Assembly: GCF_004208525.1 (NCBI RefSeq)
Contig: NZ_SGIT01000002.1
Coordinates: 1,611,116 to 1,675,115, forward strand
Reading direction: 5' to 3'
Length of the DNA stretch: 64,000 nt
Source: Sphingobacterium corticibacterium
Lineage (GTDB): Bacteria > Bacteroidota > Bacteroidia > Sphingobacteriales > Sphingobacteriaceae
Shown: in pieces, positions 37,131 through 45,915 of the stretch
Layout: the number at the start of each line of letters is the position of its first letter
Position numbering within the stretch: the stretch's first letter is position 1
Program-made: the position numbers and the translations under genes
The notes under the pieces: model-generated
What the model saw: the letters and a program-made list of their open reading frames with translations, nothing else
Database searches by the model: none
What the model was told of the DNA's origin: nothing

Positions 37131-38309
37131 TTACTTTCTGCTAAACACAGCTAACCGACTGGTCAATACAAACATCAGTAGGCCAAAGCAAGCGAATACA
37201 CCGAAAGAATGCCGTAAACTAAATAATTCGGCAATATATCCAATAAGTGGAGGGCCCATTAAGAAGCCTAAGTAGCTGACGCTAGAAACCATTGCTAATG
37301 CCACGCCCGAAGAAATAGTTTTATGTTTGCCGGCAACGGAATACACAGAAGGGATGTTGCAGGCAACGCCTAATCCGACGAGCATAAAGGCAAGGGTACA
37401 TAACACAAATTGTGGAAAAAGAACCGCTCCCATCATGCCCGTAAACATGAGAATTCCGCTAATCTGTAGCGTCCGTTTACGACCAATTCGGCTGATAACA
37501 GCATCCCCGATAAACCGACCCATTGCCATCGTAATCATAAATGAAGCATATCCGACGGTGGTCCATTTTTCCGGCGCCTGCACAATGTCGTGAAAATATA
37601 CACCGCTCCAATCAAACATCGCTCCTTCTGTAGCCATGCTACAAAAGCCAATTACCCCCAAGGATATTAACACACGATCGGGTTTAAATGAAAAGGATTT
37701 TTTTTCTGACGAACTGGAAATATCCGGTACAAGATAAGCCTTGTTTAGTAAAATATTGATGAGCATTAAGCCCATGATCATATAGAAGTGGGTCTGCGTG
37801 GATAAATCAATGTTCAGGGAAACCAAGCCAATGACAGCGCCCGTAAACCCCGCTATGCTCCACGCACCATGGAAGGAAGACATGATGGATCTCTTATAGA
37901 GACGCTCAGCCAATACGCCCTGCGTGTTGACCGAGATATTACAGATATTGCCAGTGATCCCAAAAAGCAAGAGCATACCACCTAATTGCCAAGCGTTAGC
38001 GGCTAAGGGAATCCCACATAATACAATCAAATAAACGAAAGCCGCGATGGGCATAATGCGATGGCTTCCATATTTGCTGACAAGTTTTCCGGAAATAGGC
38101 ATAGTCATCAATTGACCGATAGGCAATGCAAGTAAAACGGTGCCTAATTGCGCTTCTGTGAGCTGCAATGCTGACTTAATCACGGGTATACGGCTTGCCC
38201 AACTGGCAAAAGCCAACCCTTGTCCGAAATAGAATAGCGAAACGGCTAAACGTATCCTTTGTTTATTTCCATACACTGCCGTGTTTTGTGCGTTTGTTGA
38301 CGAGTCCAT
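37131..38309 (-). CDS. MFS transporter, YbjJ/sugar-permease-like
   Basis: About 392 residues from ATG 38309 (MDSSTNAQNTAVYGNKQRIRLAV). The open frame reaches 38372, but a good -7 box (TACTTTTG on the minus strand, 38332-38339) lies inside that extension, which supports the shorter start. Twelve membrane segments; QGLAFASWASRIPVIK, VSKYGSHRIM, SFHGAWSIAGFTGAVIG and GFCSMATEGAMFDWSGVY are typical of the YbjJ/fucose-permease-like MFS group. Substrate unknown. It is convergent with lacI and divergent from the AraC-type gene, so it may belong to neither locus. Confidence 0.75.
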   Translation of the reverse strand: MDSSTNAQNTAVYGNKQRIRLAVSLFYFGQGLAFASWASRIPVIKSALQLTEAQLGTVLLALPIGQLMTMPISGKLVSKYGSHRIMPIAAFVYLIVLCGIPLAANAWQLGGMLLLFGITGNICNISVNTQGVLAERLYKRSIMSSFHGAWSIAGFTGAVIGLVSLNIDLSTQTHFYMIMGLMLINILLNKAYLVPDISSSSEKKSFSFKPDRVLISLGVIGFCSMATEGAMFDWSGVYFHDIVQAPEKWTTVGYASFMITMAMGRFIGDAVISRIGRKRTLQISGILMFTGMMGAVLFPQFVLCTLAFMLVGLGVACNIPSVYSVAGKHKTISSGVALAMVSSVSYLGFLMGPPLIGYIAELFSLRHSFGVFACFGLLMFVLTSRLAVFSRK

Positions 38310-38331
38310 GGTTTGCTTCCTGATGTTGAAG

Positions 38332-38339
38332 CAAAAGTA
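38332..38339 (-). promoter_or_regulatory. -7 promoter box of the MFS gene
   Basis: Reads TACTTTTG on the minus strand, an exact match to TAnnTTTG, 22 nt upstream of the ATG at 38309. No clear -33 TTG at the usual distance. Confidence 0.5.
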
Positions 38340-38505
38340 CGCTAAATTTTGTTCATTAGAAATTGATCTCACTTTTGTAAATTTGATTATCCATCAAGAA
38401 ATAACTGAAAGGCAACGCTCCAACTACCGACGTTGTGAAAGGCAGATTTCGTTTTAGATATGCTACTTCTGTATGGATGAACAAAGAATACTAATTTGAA
38501 CGTAA

Positions 38506-39393
38506 ATGAACATGCTATCGATATTACGAGAAACAACGCCACTTTCCGAAAAAGATTGTTTTATGGTGTTCACCAGAGAGAAAACCGATTTTGATTTTCC
38601 AGTTCATGTTCACCCGGAGTATGAATTGAATTTTATTGAAAATGCGAAAGGGGCACAACGTATTATGGGTGATAGCATAGAAGAAATAGAAGATATAGAG
38701 CTTGCGCTGATTACGAGTTCGAATCTGGAACATGGATGGATGAACCATCGATGTGTGCCAGGAACGATAATTAAGGAAATTACTATTCAGTTTCATCCCA
38801 ATCTTTTAAATGATCAGTTATTGAACAGGAATCAGTTCCGAACTATACAAAATATGTTCGCGAAAGCGGCTTACGGAATCTCCTTCAGTGAGACCGCTAT
38901 CGAACAGATTAAGACAAAGATTTATGATCTGGCAGCTGACAATGATGGTTTTTATTCTGTGATGAAACTCATCGAGCTTTTGTATGAACTTTCACATGAT
39001 ACAGCAGCGCGTATGCTCTCCAGTCGCTCGTTTCACGCGGAAAAACAACAATTCAATAGCCGACGGGTAGAAAGGATTATCCAATTTCTAATGGAGAATT
39101 ATACGCGGGAAGTGACTTTAGGGGATGTCAGCGATCTGGTCGGGATGACGGCGGTCTCCGTAAGCCGCTTTCTAAAGTTGCGAACGGGAAGAAGTTTTGT
39201 CGATACACTGAACGATATCCGGCTGGGGCACGCAAGCCGGAGGCTGATCGATACCACCCACAGCGTCGCAGAAATAGCACTGCAATCTGGATTTAATAAC
39301 TTGTCAAACTTTAACCGAATTTTTTTAAAGAAAAAAGGTTGTACCCCGTCTGATTTTCGGAATAAATATCGTGCCTCCAAGTTTTTTCTATAA
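38506..39393 (+). CDS. AraC-family transcriptional regulator with cupin-like sensor domain
   Basis: 295 residues; the second ATG at 38512 is an alternative start. The N-terminal part (FDFPVHVHPEYELNFIENAKG) is a cupin-like AraC sensor domain. The C-terminal 100 residues carry two helix-turn-helix motifs (VTLGDVSDLVGMTAVSVSRFLK and VAEIALQSGFNNLSNFNRIFLKKKGCTPSDFRNKY). It has no receiver or membrane domain, so it would sense a soluble cytoplasmic ligand. It lies directly upstream of the mannan-type locus in the same direction and is its probable activator; binding sites were not identified with confidence. Confidence 0.87.
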   Translation: MNMLSILRETTPLSEKDCFMVFTREKTDFDFPVHVHPEYELNFIENAKGAQRIMGDSIEEIEDIELALITSSNLEHGWMNHRCVPGTIIKEITIQFHPNLLNDQLLNRNQFRTIQNMFAKAAYGISFSETAIEQIKTKIYDLAADNDGFYSVMKLIELLYELSHDTAARMLSSRSFHAEKQQFNSRRVERIIQFLMENYTREVTLGDVSDLVGMTAVSVSRFLKLRTGRSFVDTLNDIRLGHASRRLIDTTHSVAEIALQSGFNNLSNFNRIFLKKKGCTPSDFRNKYRASKFFL

Positions 39394-39708
39394 AAATTTG
39401 TTTTGGCTGTAAACACTGCTTATCCTTCTTAAGGATAAGTAAATGCTCCTGTGGAATGCCTTCATTTGATAGCAGAGGGTGATATTGGCTTGATAAGTGT
39501 CTTTAATAGATAAAAAAGTATTAGCGCCGAACGACAAGTTCTTACTACATTTGGATATTGCTTATTGTAGAGCAATAATAAACCACCAATTTTAAACAAT
39601 ATACTATGATAAAAAAAGTACTTTTCATAACGAGATTCCCGTTTCATTTCAACATTTTGTTCGGCCATTGAGCCTTTTTCAGGACTAATATAAACTAATA
39701 CCATAGAT
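39394..39708 (+). promoter_or_regulatory. Gap before the mannan-type susC
   Basis: 315 bp without a gene. A hairpin CTTATCCTT...AAGGATAAG (39419-39439) follows the AraC stop by 25 nt and may end that transcript, though no U-tract follows. ATTGCT...AGCAAT (39557-39576) is a short inverted repeat that could be a regulator site. No clear TAnnTTTG box was found. Confidence 0.4.
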
Positions 39709-42700
39709 ATGAATAGATTATTTTATTTCATGCTGTTTGTAATGTTATTGCCTGCCCTGCTGCAGGCACAGAACATGCAAGTTAGCGGACGGGTAACCGA
39801 TTTGATGCATGGAGGGGCGATTTCGGGCGTTTCTGTCAGCGTGAAGGGAACAACTCACCAAACAAGTACAGATAACGAAGGTCGCTATCGTATTCAAGCC
39901 CAAGCGAACAGCATGCTTGTATTTTCCTATATTGGAATGGAAACCCAAGAAATTCGCGTTACGAGCAACGAACTGCACGTGCAGATGGTGGCCAGCGTAA
40001 ACGAACTCGACCAAGTAGTAGCCATCGGTTATGGTGCCGTCCGTAAAGGCGACTTGTCCGGTTCTTCGGTCACCGTCAGCGAGGAACAATTAAAAGGGTC
40101 GGTTGTGACCAATCTAGATCAGGCATTACAAGGCCGGGCGACGGGTGTCACGGCTACCATGACTTCGGGTGCACCTGGAGGAGCAATGTCCATCCGGGTA
40201 CGGGGGCAGGCCACAATCAATGCTAATGCGGAGCCTCTTTACGTTATCGACGGCGTGATTGTACAAGGAGGAGGGGCTAGCGGCGCATCTTTTGGTTTGG
40301 GGGATGCGCTCGGAAATGGAAGTGTGTCTACCATCTCTCCTTTGTCTACCATCAACCCTGCAGATATTGTCTCCATAGAAGTCTTGAAAGACGCCTCTGC
40401 AACGGCAATTTATGGTGCTCAAGGGGCGAATGGTGTGGTATTAATTACGACAAAAAGAGGACGAGCAGGCGAAGCTAAGTTCGGTTACGAAGGGCTAACA
40501 GCCATACAAAACCAGCCTATCCGGTTGGATATGATGAATTTACGCGAGTTTGCAGCGTTTAGCAATAATATTGCCGGAGAGACTAATTCCAGAGACAGCC
40601 GCGTGGAGTTTCGTGATCCGTCTTTGCTTGGTCAGGGAACGAATTGGCAGGAGGCGATTTTCCGGAATGCCCCAATGCAGCAACATCAGCTATCTGCACA
40701 GGGCGGCACGGACGCTGTGAAGTACTACGTTTCGGGTTCTTTTATGGATCAAACCGGAACAGTTATCGGTACGAATTTCGATCGATATTCTTTCCGATCC
40801 AATCTAGATGCACAGCTTAAAAGCTGGTTCAAACTAGGTTTAAATGCGATGTATTCCTCTACAGGCGAACGCCTCAGTTTGGTAGATAGTGACGAAGGGG
40901 TAGTGAAGTTTTCACTGTTAACGCCGCCAGATATCCCGATTTATGATATAGATGGCAACTACGCCAGTGTGGTACGGGAAGGCTACACTACATTGAACCC
41001 TATAGCGAAAGCATTGAGCGACAAGATACTGCTGGATAGAACCAAGTTAAACGGAAGCGTCTTCGCCGATCTGACCATTTTGGAAGGCTTGGTGTGGCGA
41101 TCAGAGCTTGGATTTGATATTAGCGGATCACGCGCAGAAGTATTCGAGCCTACATTGGAATTAGGGAACTGGAGAAGATCAATAAATATGAACGCGTGGC
41201 AACGCAACAACAGTAAATTCTGGCAGCTCAAAAACTATTTGACGTACACCCGTAACTTCGGCTCAGGGCATGCGATCAACGCTATGCTCGGACAGGAAGC
41301 ATGGGAATCTACTTACGAGTTTATGCGTATCAGTGCTACAGGACTCCCTTCCAATGATGTGCAAAACCCGCGCTTGGGCGAAGATCCGCAAATAAACTCT
41401 GGGTTTGGGGAATCTGCGATGTCCTCTTTTTTTGGCCGCCTGATGTATAATTACCAAGATCGATTTATGGGAACCTATACCTATCGTCGGGACGGCTCAT
41501 CTAATTTTGGGCCAGAAAACCGTTGGGCAAGCTTCCATTCGTTTGCGACGTCTTGGCGTTTCTCTAACGAAGCGTTTTTTGAGCCTTTGAAATCTGTAGT
41601 GTCTGATGGTAAAATACGTATTGGATGGGGACAGACGGGGAATTCCAGTATAGGATCCTATCTCTGGGGGGCAAGTATCACGATGATGCCCACTGGACTT
41701 GGACCCGGGTATCGACAGTCTAACATAGCTAATCCCTATATACAGTGGGAAACACAGGAACAATGGAACTTCGGATTAGACCTAGCGTTCTTCAACGACC
41801 GGCTAAGAGTTGTCGCGGATGTCTACGATAAAACGTCCAAAGACATGTTAATGGCGTTGCAGCTTCCATCCTATATGGGAACACGCGGAAACGCTTCGTC
41901 CGCATTGGCGTCGCCGATGGGAAATTACGGCACGATCAACAATAAGGGATTCGAATTGGCCGTATCGACCAAAAATATGACGGGAGCTTTCGAGTGGGAT
42001 ACCGATCTTCAGGTAACTGTCAATAGGAACAAATTGGTCGCATTGGACGGCACGGCGTCTGCGCATATTGAGGGATACGGACAGTGGAGTGATGTCGTCT
42101 CGGTATCTCGGATCGGCGAACCGTTATATAGTTTTTACGGATATAAAGTGATCGGTGTGTACCGTGACTTGGAGGATTTGAAGAACTCACCTAAACCCGA
42201 AAAATATCCTTCCGATGGCGTATTTAATAGAGCCAATACAACTTGGGTAGGCGACCTTAAATATGCTGATATCAGCGGACCCGATGGTGTGCCAGATGGT
42301 ATCATCGATACTTACGACCGGACGGATATCGGTTCACCGATGCCTAAATTTACCTTTGGCATTAATAATACCTTTCGGTATAAGAATTTTGATCTCAATG
42401 TATTTCTAAACGGATCATACGGGAATAAAGTAATGAATTATATGGGGATTAACTTATCTAATATGTTGACAGGATGGAATAATCAGCATCAAAAAGTCAC
42501 AGATCGCGCTATTCTGCAACCGATAAATCCAGATAAGAGTTACCCTGCGAACGTCAATGGAACCGTTGTCAACAATTGGTTTGAAGATGTCACCAACATC
42601 GAGGTAAGCAATCCGGACACAAAAATACCACGGGCAATTTTTAATGATCCGAACGATAACGACCGGATTAGCGATCGTTATATCGAGGATGGTTCTTACC

Positions 42701-42936
42701 TGCGTGTCCGCAATATAGCATTAGGATATACCTTGCCTTCGACATGGACGGAGCGATGGCGGGTGGATAACGTGCGGGTATATGTCAATATCCAAAATCT
42801 GTACACTTTTACCAACTATACGGGATATGACCCGGAGATTGGGGCTAGTATGGCCAGTTCAAATGTGTTTGGTTTGGATAACGGTCGTTATCCATCTCCA
42901 CGTACTTTTTCTGCCGGTATCAATTTATCTTTTTAA
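39709..42936 (+). CDS. SusC/RagA-family TonB-dependent transporter (mannan-type locus)
   Basis: 1075 residues with a signal peptide (MNRLFYFMLFVMLLPALLQAQ). CarboxypepD_reg-like domain (VSGRVTDLMHGGAISGVSVSV), the segment DQVVAIGYGAVRKGDLSGSS, plug with GGAMSIRVRGQATINAN, PLYVIDGVIV and EVLKDASATAIYGAQGANG, then a barrel ending in FSAGINLSF. It imports oligosaccharides with the SusD encoded directly behind it. The neighbours (GH26, GH5, GH130) suggest beta-mannan or glucomannan oligomers. Confidence 0.93.
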   Translation: MNRLFYFMLFVMLLPALLQAQNMQVSGRVTDLMHGGAISGVSVSVKGTTHQTSTDNEGRYRIQAQANSMLVFSYIGMETQEIRVTSNELHVQMVASVNELDQVVAIGYGAVRKGDLSGSSVTVSEEQLKGSVVTNLDQALQGRATGVTATMTSGAPGGAMSIRVRGQATINANAEPLYVIDGVIVQGGGASGASFGLGDALGNGSVSTISPLSTINPADIVSIEVLKDASATAIYGAQGANGVVLITTKRGRAGEAKFGYEGLTAIQNQPIRLDMMNLREFAAFSNNIAGETNSRDSRVEFRDPSLLGQGTNWQEAIFRNAPMQQHQLSAQGGTDAVKYYVSGSFMDQTGTVIGTNFDRYSFRSNLDAQLKSWFKLGLNAMYSSTGERLSLVDSDEGVVKFSLLTPPDIPIYDIDGNYASVVREGYTTLNPIAKALSDKILLDRTKLNGSVFADLTILEGLVWRSELGFDISGSRAEVFEPTLELGNWRRSINMNAWQRNNSKFWQLKNYLTYTRNFGSGHAINAMLGQEAWESTYEFMRISATGLPSNDVQNPRLGEDPQINSGFGESAMSSFFGRLMYNYQDRFMGTYTYRRDGSSNFGPENRWASFHSFATSWRFSNEAFFEPLKSVVSDGKIRIGWGQTGNSSIGSYLWGASITMMPTGLGPGYRQSNIANPYIQWETQEQWNFGLDLAFFNDRLRVVADVYDKTSKDMLMALQLPSYMGTRGNASSALASPMGNYGTINNKGFELAVSTKNMTGAFEWDTDLQVTVNRNKLVALDGTASAHIEGYGQWSDVVSVSRIGEPLYSFYGYKVIGVYRDLEDLKNSPKPEKYPSDGVFNRANTTWVGDLKYADISGPDGVPDGIIDTYDRTDIGSPMPKFTFGINNTFRYKNFDLNVFLNGSYGNKVMNYMGINLSNMLTGWNNQHQKVTDRAILQPINPDKSYPANVNGTVVNNWFEDVTNIEVSNPDTKIPRAIFNDPNDNDRISDRYIEDGSYLRVRNIALGYTLPSTWTERWRVDNVRVYVNIQNLYTFTNYTGYDPEIGASMASSNVFGLDNGRYPSPRTFSAGINLSF

Positions 42937-42956
42937 CAATGCAAAGAATGAGAACA

Positions 42957-44645
42957 ATGAAAAGAATATATACACATATACAGCACGCCGTTTGTTGGGG
43001 GATGTTGGCGTTCGCTTTCGGGTCTTGCGGCGATTTTTTGGATCGCCCGACGGTAGACAGTTATACCATCGATATCTTTTACCAAACGGATGAACAATGC
43101 TTTCAGGCCGTTAATCCAATCTATAATTCACCCTGGTACGATTACCAACGCGGATTCTTCAAGGTCGGCGAAGTGCTTTCGGGGAATTACTATATGGGCA
43201 ATTCGCCTTACTTGACTTTTACCATTAACTCTACCGATCAGGATCTCGTCAACATGTCGGCTTCATTATGGTCCGTCAACGCTTATTGTAATGGTATACT
43301 GGAAAATATTGAAGCTAAATCCGGACCTAACGTTAGCCAAGTTGTGAAGAATACCGTGAAAGGAGAGGCATTGGTTTGGAAAGCAATGGCTTACTTTTAT
43401 TTGGTCCGCACGTTTGGAGCCGTGCCTATTGTCCACAACAATTCCGAAGAGATTGCAGCAGGAAACTATAACGAAGTATTTAAAGCGCCTGTAGAGGACG
43501 TGTATCAGTATATCGTGATGACCTTGGAGAAGGCTGTCGAGTGGCTTCCGCTTAACAATCGTCCGGGACGTATTGATCGCTTCACTGCATACGCCCTGCT
43601 GTCCAAGGTCTATCTGACGAAATCGGGGTACGGACAAAGTGGTTCGCGTGATCAAACGGATTTAGACAAAGCCGCCGAATATGCGCGGAAGGTAATCGAT
43701 GAAAGTGGCCGTGTATTAGCACCGGTATATTCCGATATTTTTAGGCTGGAGAACAATTTCTCCAGTGAAAGTCTTCTTGCCTGGCACTGGGTATCATCCG
43801 AAGTATGGACCTCACAGAACACGTTACAATCCGACTTGGCACTGACCGGGTTTTCCGAATTTGGTGATACCTGGGGAGACTGGGGCGGTCCTTCTATCGA
43901 TCTCCAAGATGATTTTAACGAAAATGCCCTTTCATTGACGCGTAACAATGTCGATGTCCGAAGAAAAGCCACCATGATGATGTACGGTGATGTTTATACC
44001 TATTTTTGGGCCGATCAGGGGGGATTCGATTACGCAAATTTTGCCGAAAATGTTACCGGCGAATTTCGCTCACCTACCGGAGCAAACAGTGTGAAGCACC
44101 TCGTTGGGAACAATAGCGACCACGTGGCGGGCATCGGGGCACCCATGCGGAATATGTCAACGAGTTTAAGTACCCATTTGCTGCGGTTGGCAGACGTGTA
44201 TTTAATCTATGCAGAAGCCATCATGGGAAATGCGGGCTCAACGACGGATGCCAAGGCGCTGGAGGCCTATAACGCTGTGCGCAAACGAGCTGGCTTTAGT
44301 GGTAACACCACTTCCATTACCTGGCAGGACGTCTGGAAAGAAAGACGTCTGGAATTGGCCTGTGAGGGCGACCGCTGGTATGACTATGTGCGTTGGCATT
44401 ATTATGAACCCGCGGCGGCAATAGCGGAGCTAAAAGGGCAGCGAAGAAGTTTTTACATAGGACTCGATGATTTCTATAAGACCGAGAGCTTTGATCCCAA
44501 CGTGACCCGTTATGATGATAATCCGGTAATCCCGAATATCACTAGTGCACATTTTCAGTTACCCTTTCCGGACACCGACCTGACGATGAACCCGAACCTG
44601 CTGAAGGATCCGGTGAAGTTTGATTTTAGTAGTATACAATATTAA
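42957..44645 (+). CDS. SusD/RagB-family nutrient-binding lipoprotein (mannan-type locus)
   Basis: About 562 residues from ATG 42957 (MKRIYTHIQHAVCWGMLAFAFGSCGDFLDR); in-frame ATGs at 42939 and 42948 are alternatives. The lipobox FGSC places it at the surface. SusD elements: FLDRPTVDSYTIDIFYQTDEQ, LVWKAMAYFYLVRTFGAVPI, HLLRLADVYLIYAEAIM, YNAVRKRAGFSG and WKERRLELACEGDRWYDYVRW. Shorter than the two pectin SusDs. It lies right behind susC and before two surface glycan-binding proteins. Confidence 0.92.
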   Translation: MKRIYTHIQHAVCWGMLAFAFGSCGDFLDRPTVDSYTIDIFYQTDEQCFQAVNPIYNSPWYDYQRGFFKVGEVLSGNYYMGNSPYLTFTINSTDQDLVNMSASLWSVNAYCNGILENIEAKSGPNVSQVVKNTVKGEALVWKAMAYFYLVRTFGAVPIVHNNSEEIAAGNYNEVFKAPVEDVYQYIVMTLEKAVEWLPLNNRPGRIDRFTAYALLSKVYLTKSGYGQSGSRDQTDLDKAAEYARKVIDESGRVLAPVYSDIFRLENNFSSESLLAWHWVSSEVWTSQNTLQSDLALTGFSEFGDTWGDWGGPSIDLQDDFNENALSLTRNNVDVRRKATMMMYGDVYTYFWADQGGFDYANFAENVTGEFRSPTGANSVKHLVGNNSDHVAGIGAPMRNMSTSLSTHLLRLADVYLIYAEAIMGNAGSTTDAKALEAYNAVRKRAGFSGNTTSITWQDVWKERRLELACEGDRWYDYVRWHYYEPAAAIAELKGQRRSFYIGLDDFYKTESFDPNVTRYDDNPVIPNITSAHFQLPFPDTDLTMNPNLLKDPVKFDFSSIQY

Positions 44646-44657
44646 ACCTGAGAAGAC

Positions 44658-45902
44658 ATGAAAACAATTTATAAAACAATGTCGAAGATAGGTATAGCAT
44701 GTGTAGTTCTATTCCTTTTATTGTCGGTAAATGCTTGTAAGGATGATACGGCGATGTTTGAATTTGAAGATGGTATACCGACCATTCGCTATGTGCGCGT
44801 GCCAGACGAGAACGTAAGTGATTCGCTTCTGACGAGTGCTTTCTTAGGTAACAGTATAGCCATCATCGGGGAAAATATGAAAAGCGTGTCTGAGATTTGG
44901 TTTAACGATCAAAAAGCAGTGCTGAACACGAGTTTTATGACGGACGAGGTTATTATTGTATCGGTACCACAAGGCATACCAGAACACGTTACCGATAAGA
45001 TTTATTTTGTAAATAGCTCGAAGCAGGATACCGTGTCGCACGGCTTTAACGTATTGGTTCCTCCGCCGGCAGTCGTGGCGATGGAATGTGAATATGTGCC
45101 GGAAGGTGAAATCGCTGTACTGAAAGGCAATTATTTTCTTTCGACGGCGACACAGGATCATCCGGTGGTGGTATTTTCGCCCAATATAGAGGCAACGGAA
45201 ATCGTATCGTATTCACTGACAGATATTCAGGTGGTCGTGCCTGCAGGGGCAACGGAAGGACCAGTTTCTGTGCAGTCGCGTTATGGAACGGCCCGATCTA
45301 CCTTCCATTTTAGAGATACCCGCGGAATGATTACAAATTATGATGCCGATTATCCGATTGTGAACAGTTGGGGCCGAACTGGAAGACTCGAAAACGATCC
45401 TGCCTTTGCACTATCCGGAAACTACCTGAAATTGTCGGGCTCATTTGCCGAGCCGACGGAATGGAGTGCTGCGAGCGAGAATGACGGGCTTAGCCACTAT
45501 TGGGGGAATGAAAACGGGCATACGGACGCGATTTTCGACGGCAATCCAGAAGAAATGGTGATGAAATTTGAAGCCTACGTTCCAAACCGATGGAGCGCAG
45601 TGGGCCTTTCCTTTATTTTTGCTGCTACCGGTACGACGAATGGCCCACTCTACGAAGATGCTAAACCGCGTGGAATATGGATGCCATGGAGAAATACCGG
45701 GGCTTACCAAACCGATGGCTGGGTAACCGTTGCGATTCCACTTTCGGAATTTAAGTACAACGGAGCTGGTTCGTCTTTGAACGTCTTGCCGGAGGCTTTT
45801 GACAACCTGAATATTTTCTTGGCGAACCGTGGATTAGTGTATGTTGGAACGGCATCCGACCCGGTGATTTTAATGGATAATTTGAGAATTGTGCCACAGT
45901 AA
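44658..45902 (+). CDS. Surface glycan-binding lipoprotein with two IPT/TIG-like domains
   Basis: 414 residues with lipobox LLSVNACKDD. Two Ig-like IPT/TIG repeats are seen (about 40-135 and 135-225, for example NSIAIIGENMKSVSEIWFN and EIAVLKGNYF), then a C-terminal beta-sandwich (about 225-414: DADYPIVNSWGRTGRLEND, GNYLKLSGSF, GWVTVAIPLSEF, VILMDNLRIV) like the glycan-binding domain of SGBP-B proteins (SGBP_B_XBD family). It lacks catalytic motifs and would hold the polysaccharide at the cell surface for the endo-enzymes encoded nearby. The related, larger protein follows after 13 nt. Confidence 0.8.
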   Translation: MKTIYKTMSKIGIACVVLFLLLSVNACKDDTAMFEFEDGIPTIRYVRVPDENVSDSLLTSAFLGNSIAIIGENMKSVSEIWFNDQKAVLNTSFMTDEVIIVSVPQGIPEHVTDKIYFVNSSKQDTVSHGFNVLVPPPAVVAMECEYVPEGEIAVLKGNYFLSTATQDHPVVVFSPNIEATEIVSYSLTDIQVVVPAGATEGPVSVQSRYGTARSTFHFRDTRGMITNYDADYPIVNSWGRTGRLENDPAFALSGNYLKLSGSFAEPTEWSAASENDGLSHYWGNENGHTDAIFDGNPEEMVMKFEAYVPNRWSAVGLSFIFAATGTTNGPLYEDAKPRGIWMPWRNTGAYQTDGWVTVAIPLSEFKYNGAGSSLNVLPEAFDNLNIFLANRGLVYVGTASDPVILMDNLRIVPQ

Positions 45903-45915
45903 CCTAAAATAAACC

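Noticed and set aside
44980..45000. CACGTTACCGATAAG resembling operator 3
   Set aside because: It lies inside the coding part of the glycan-binding protein, is not palindromic and is far from any promoter.
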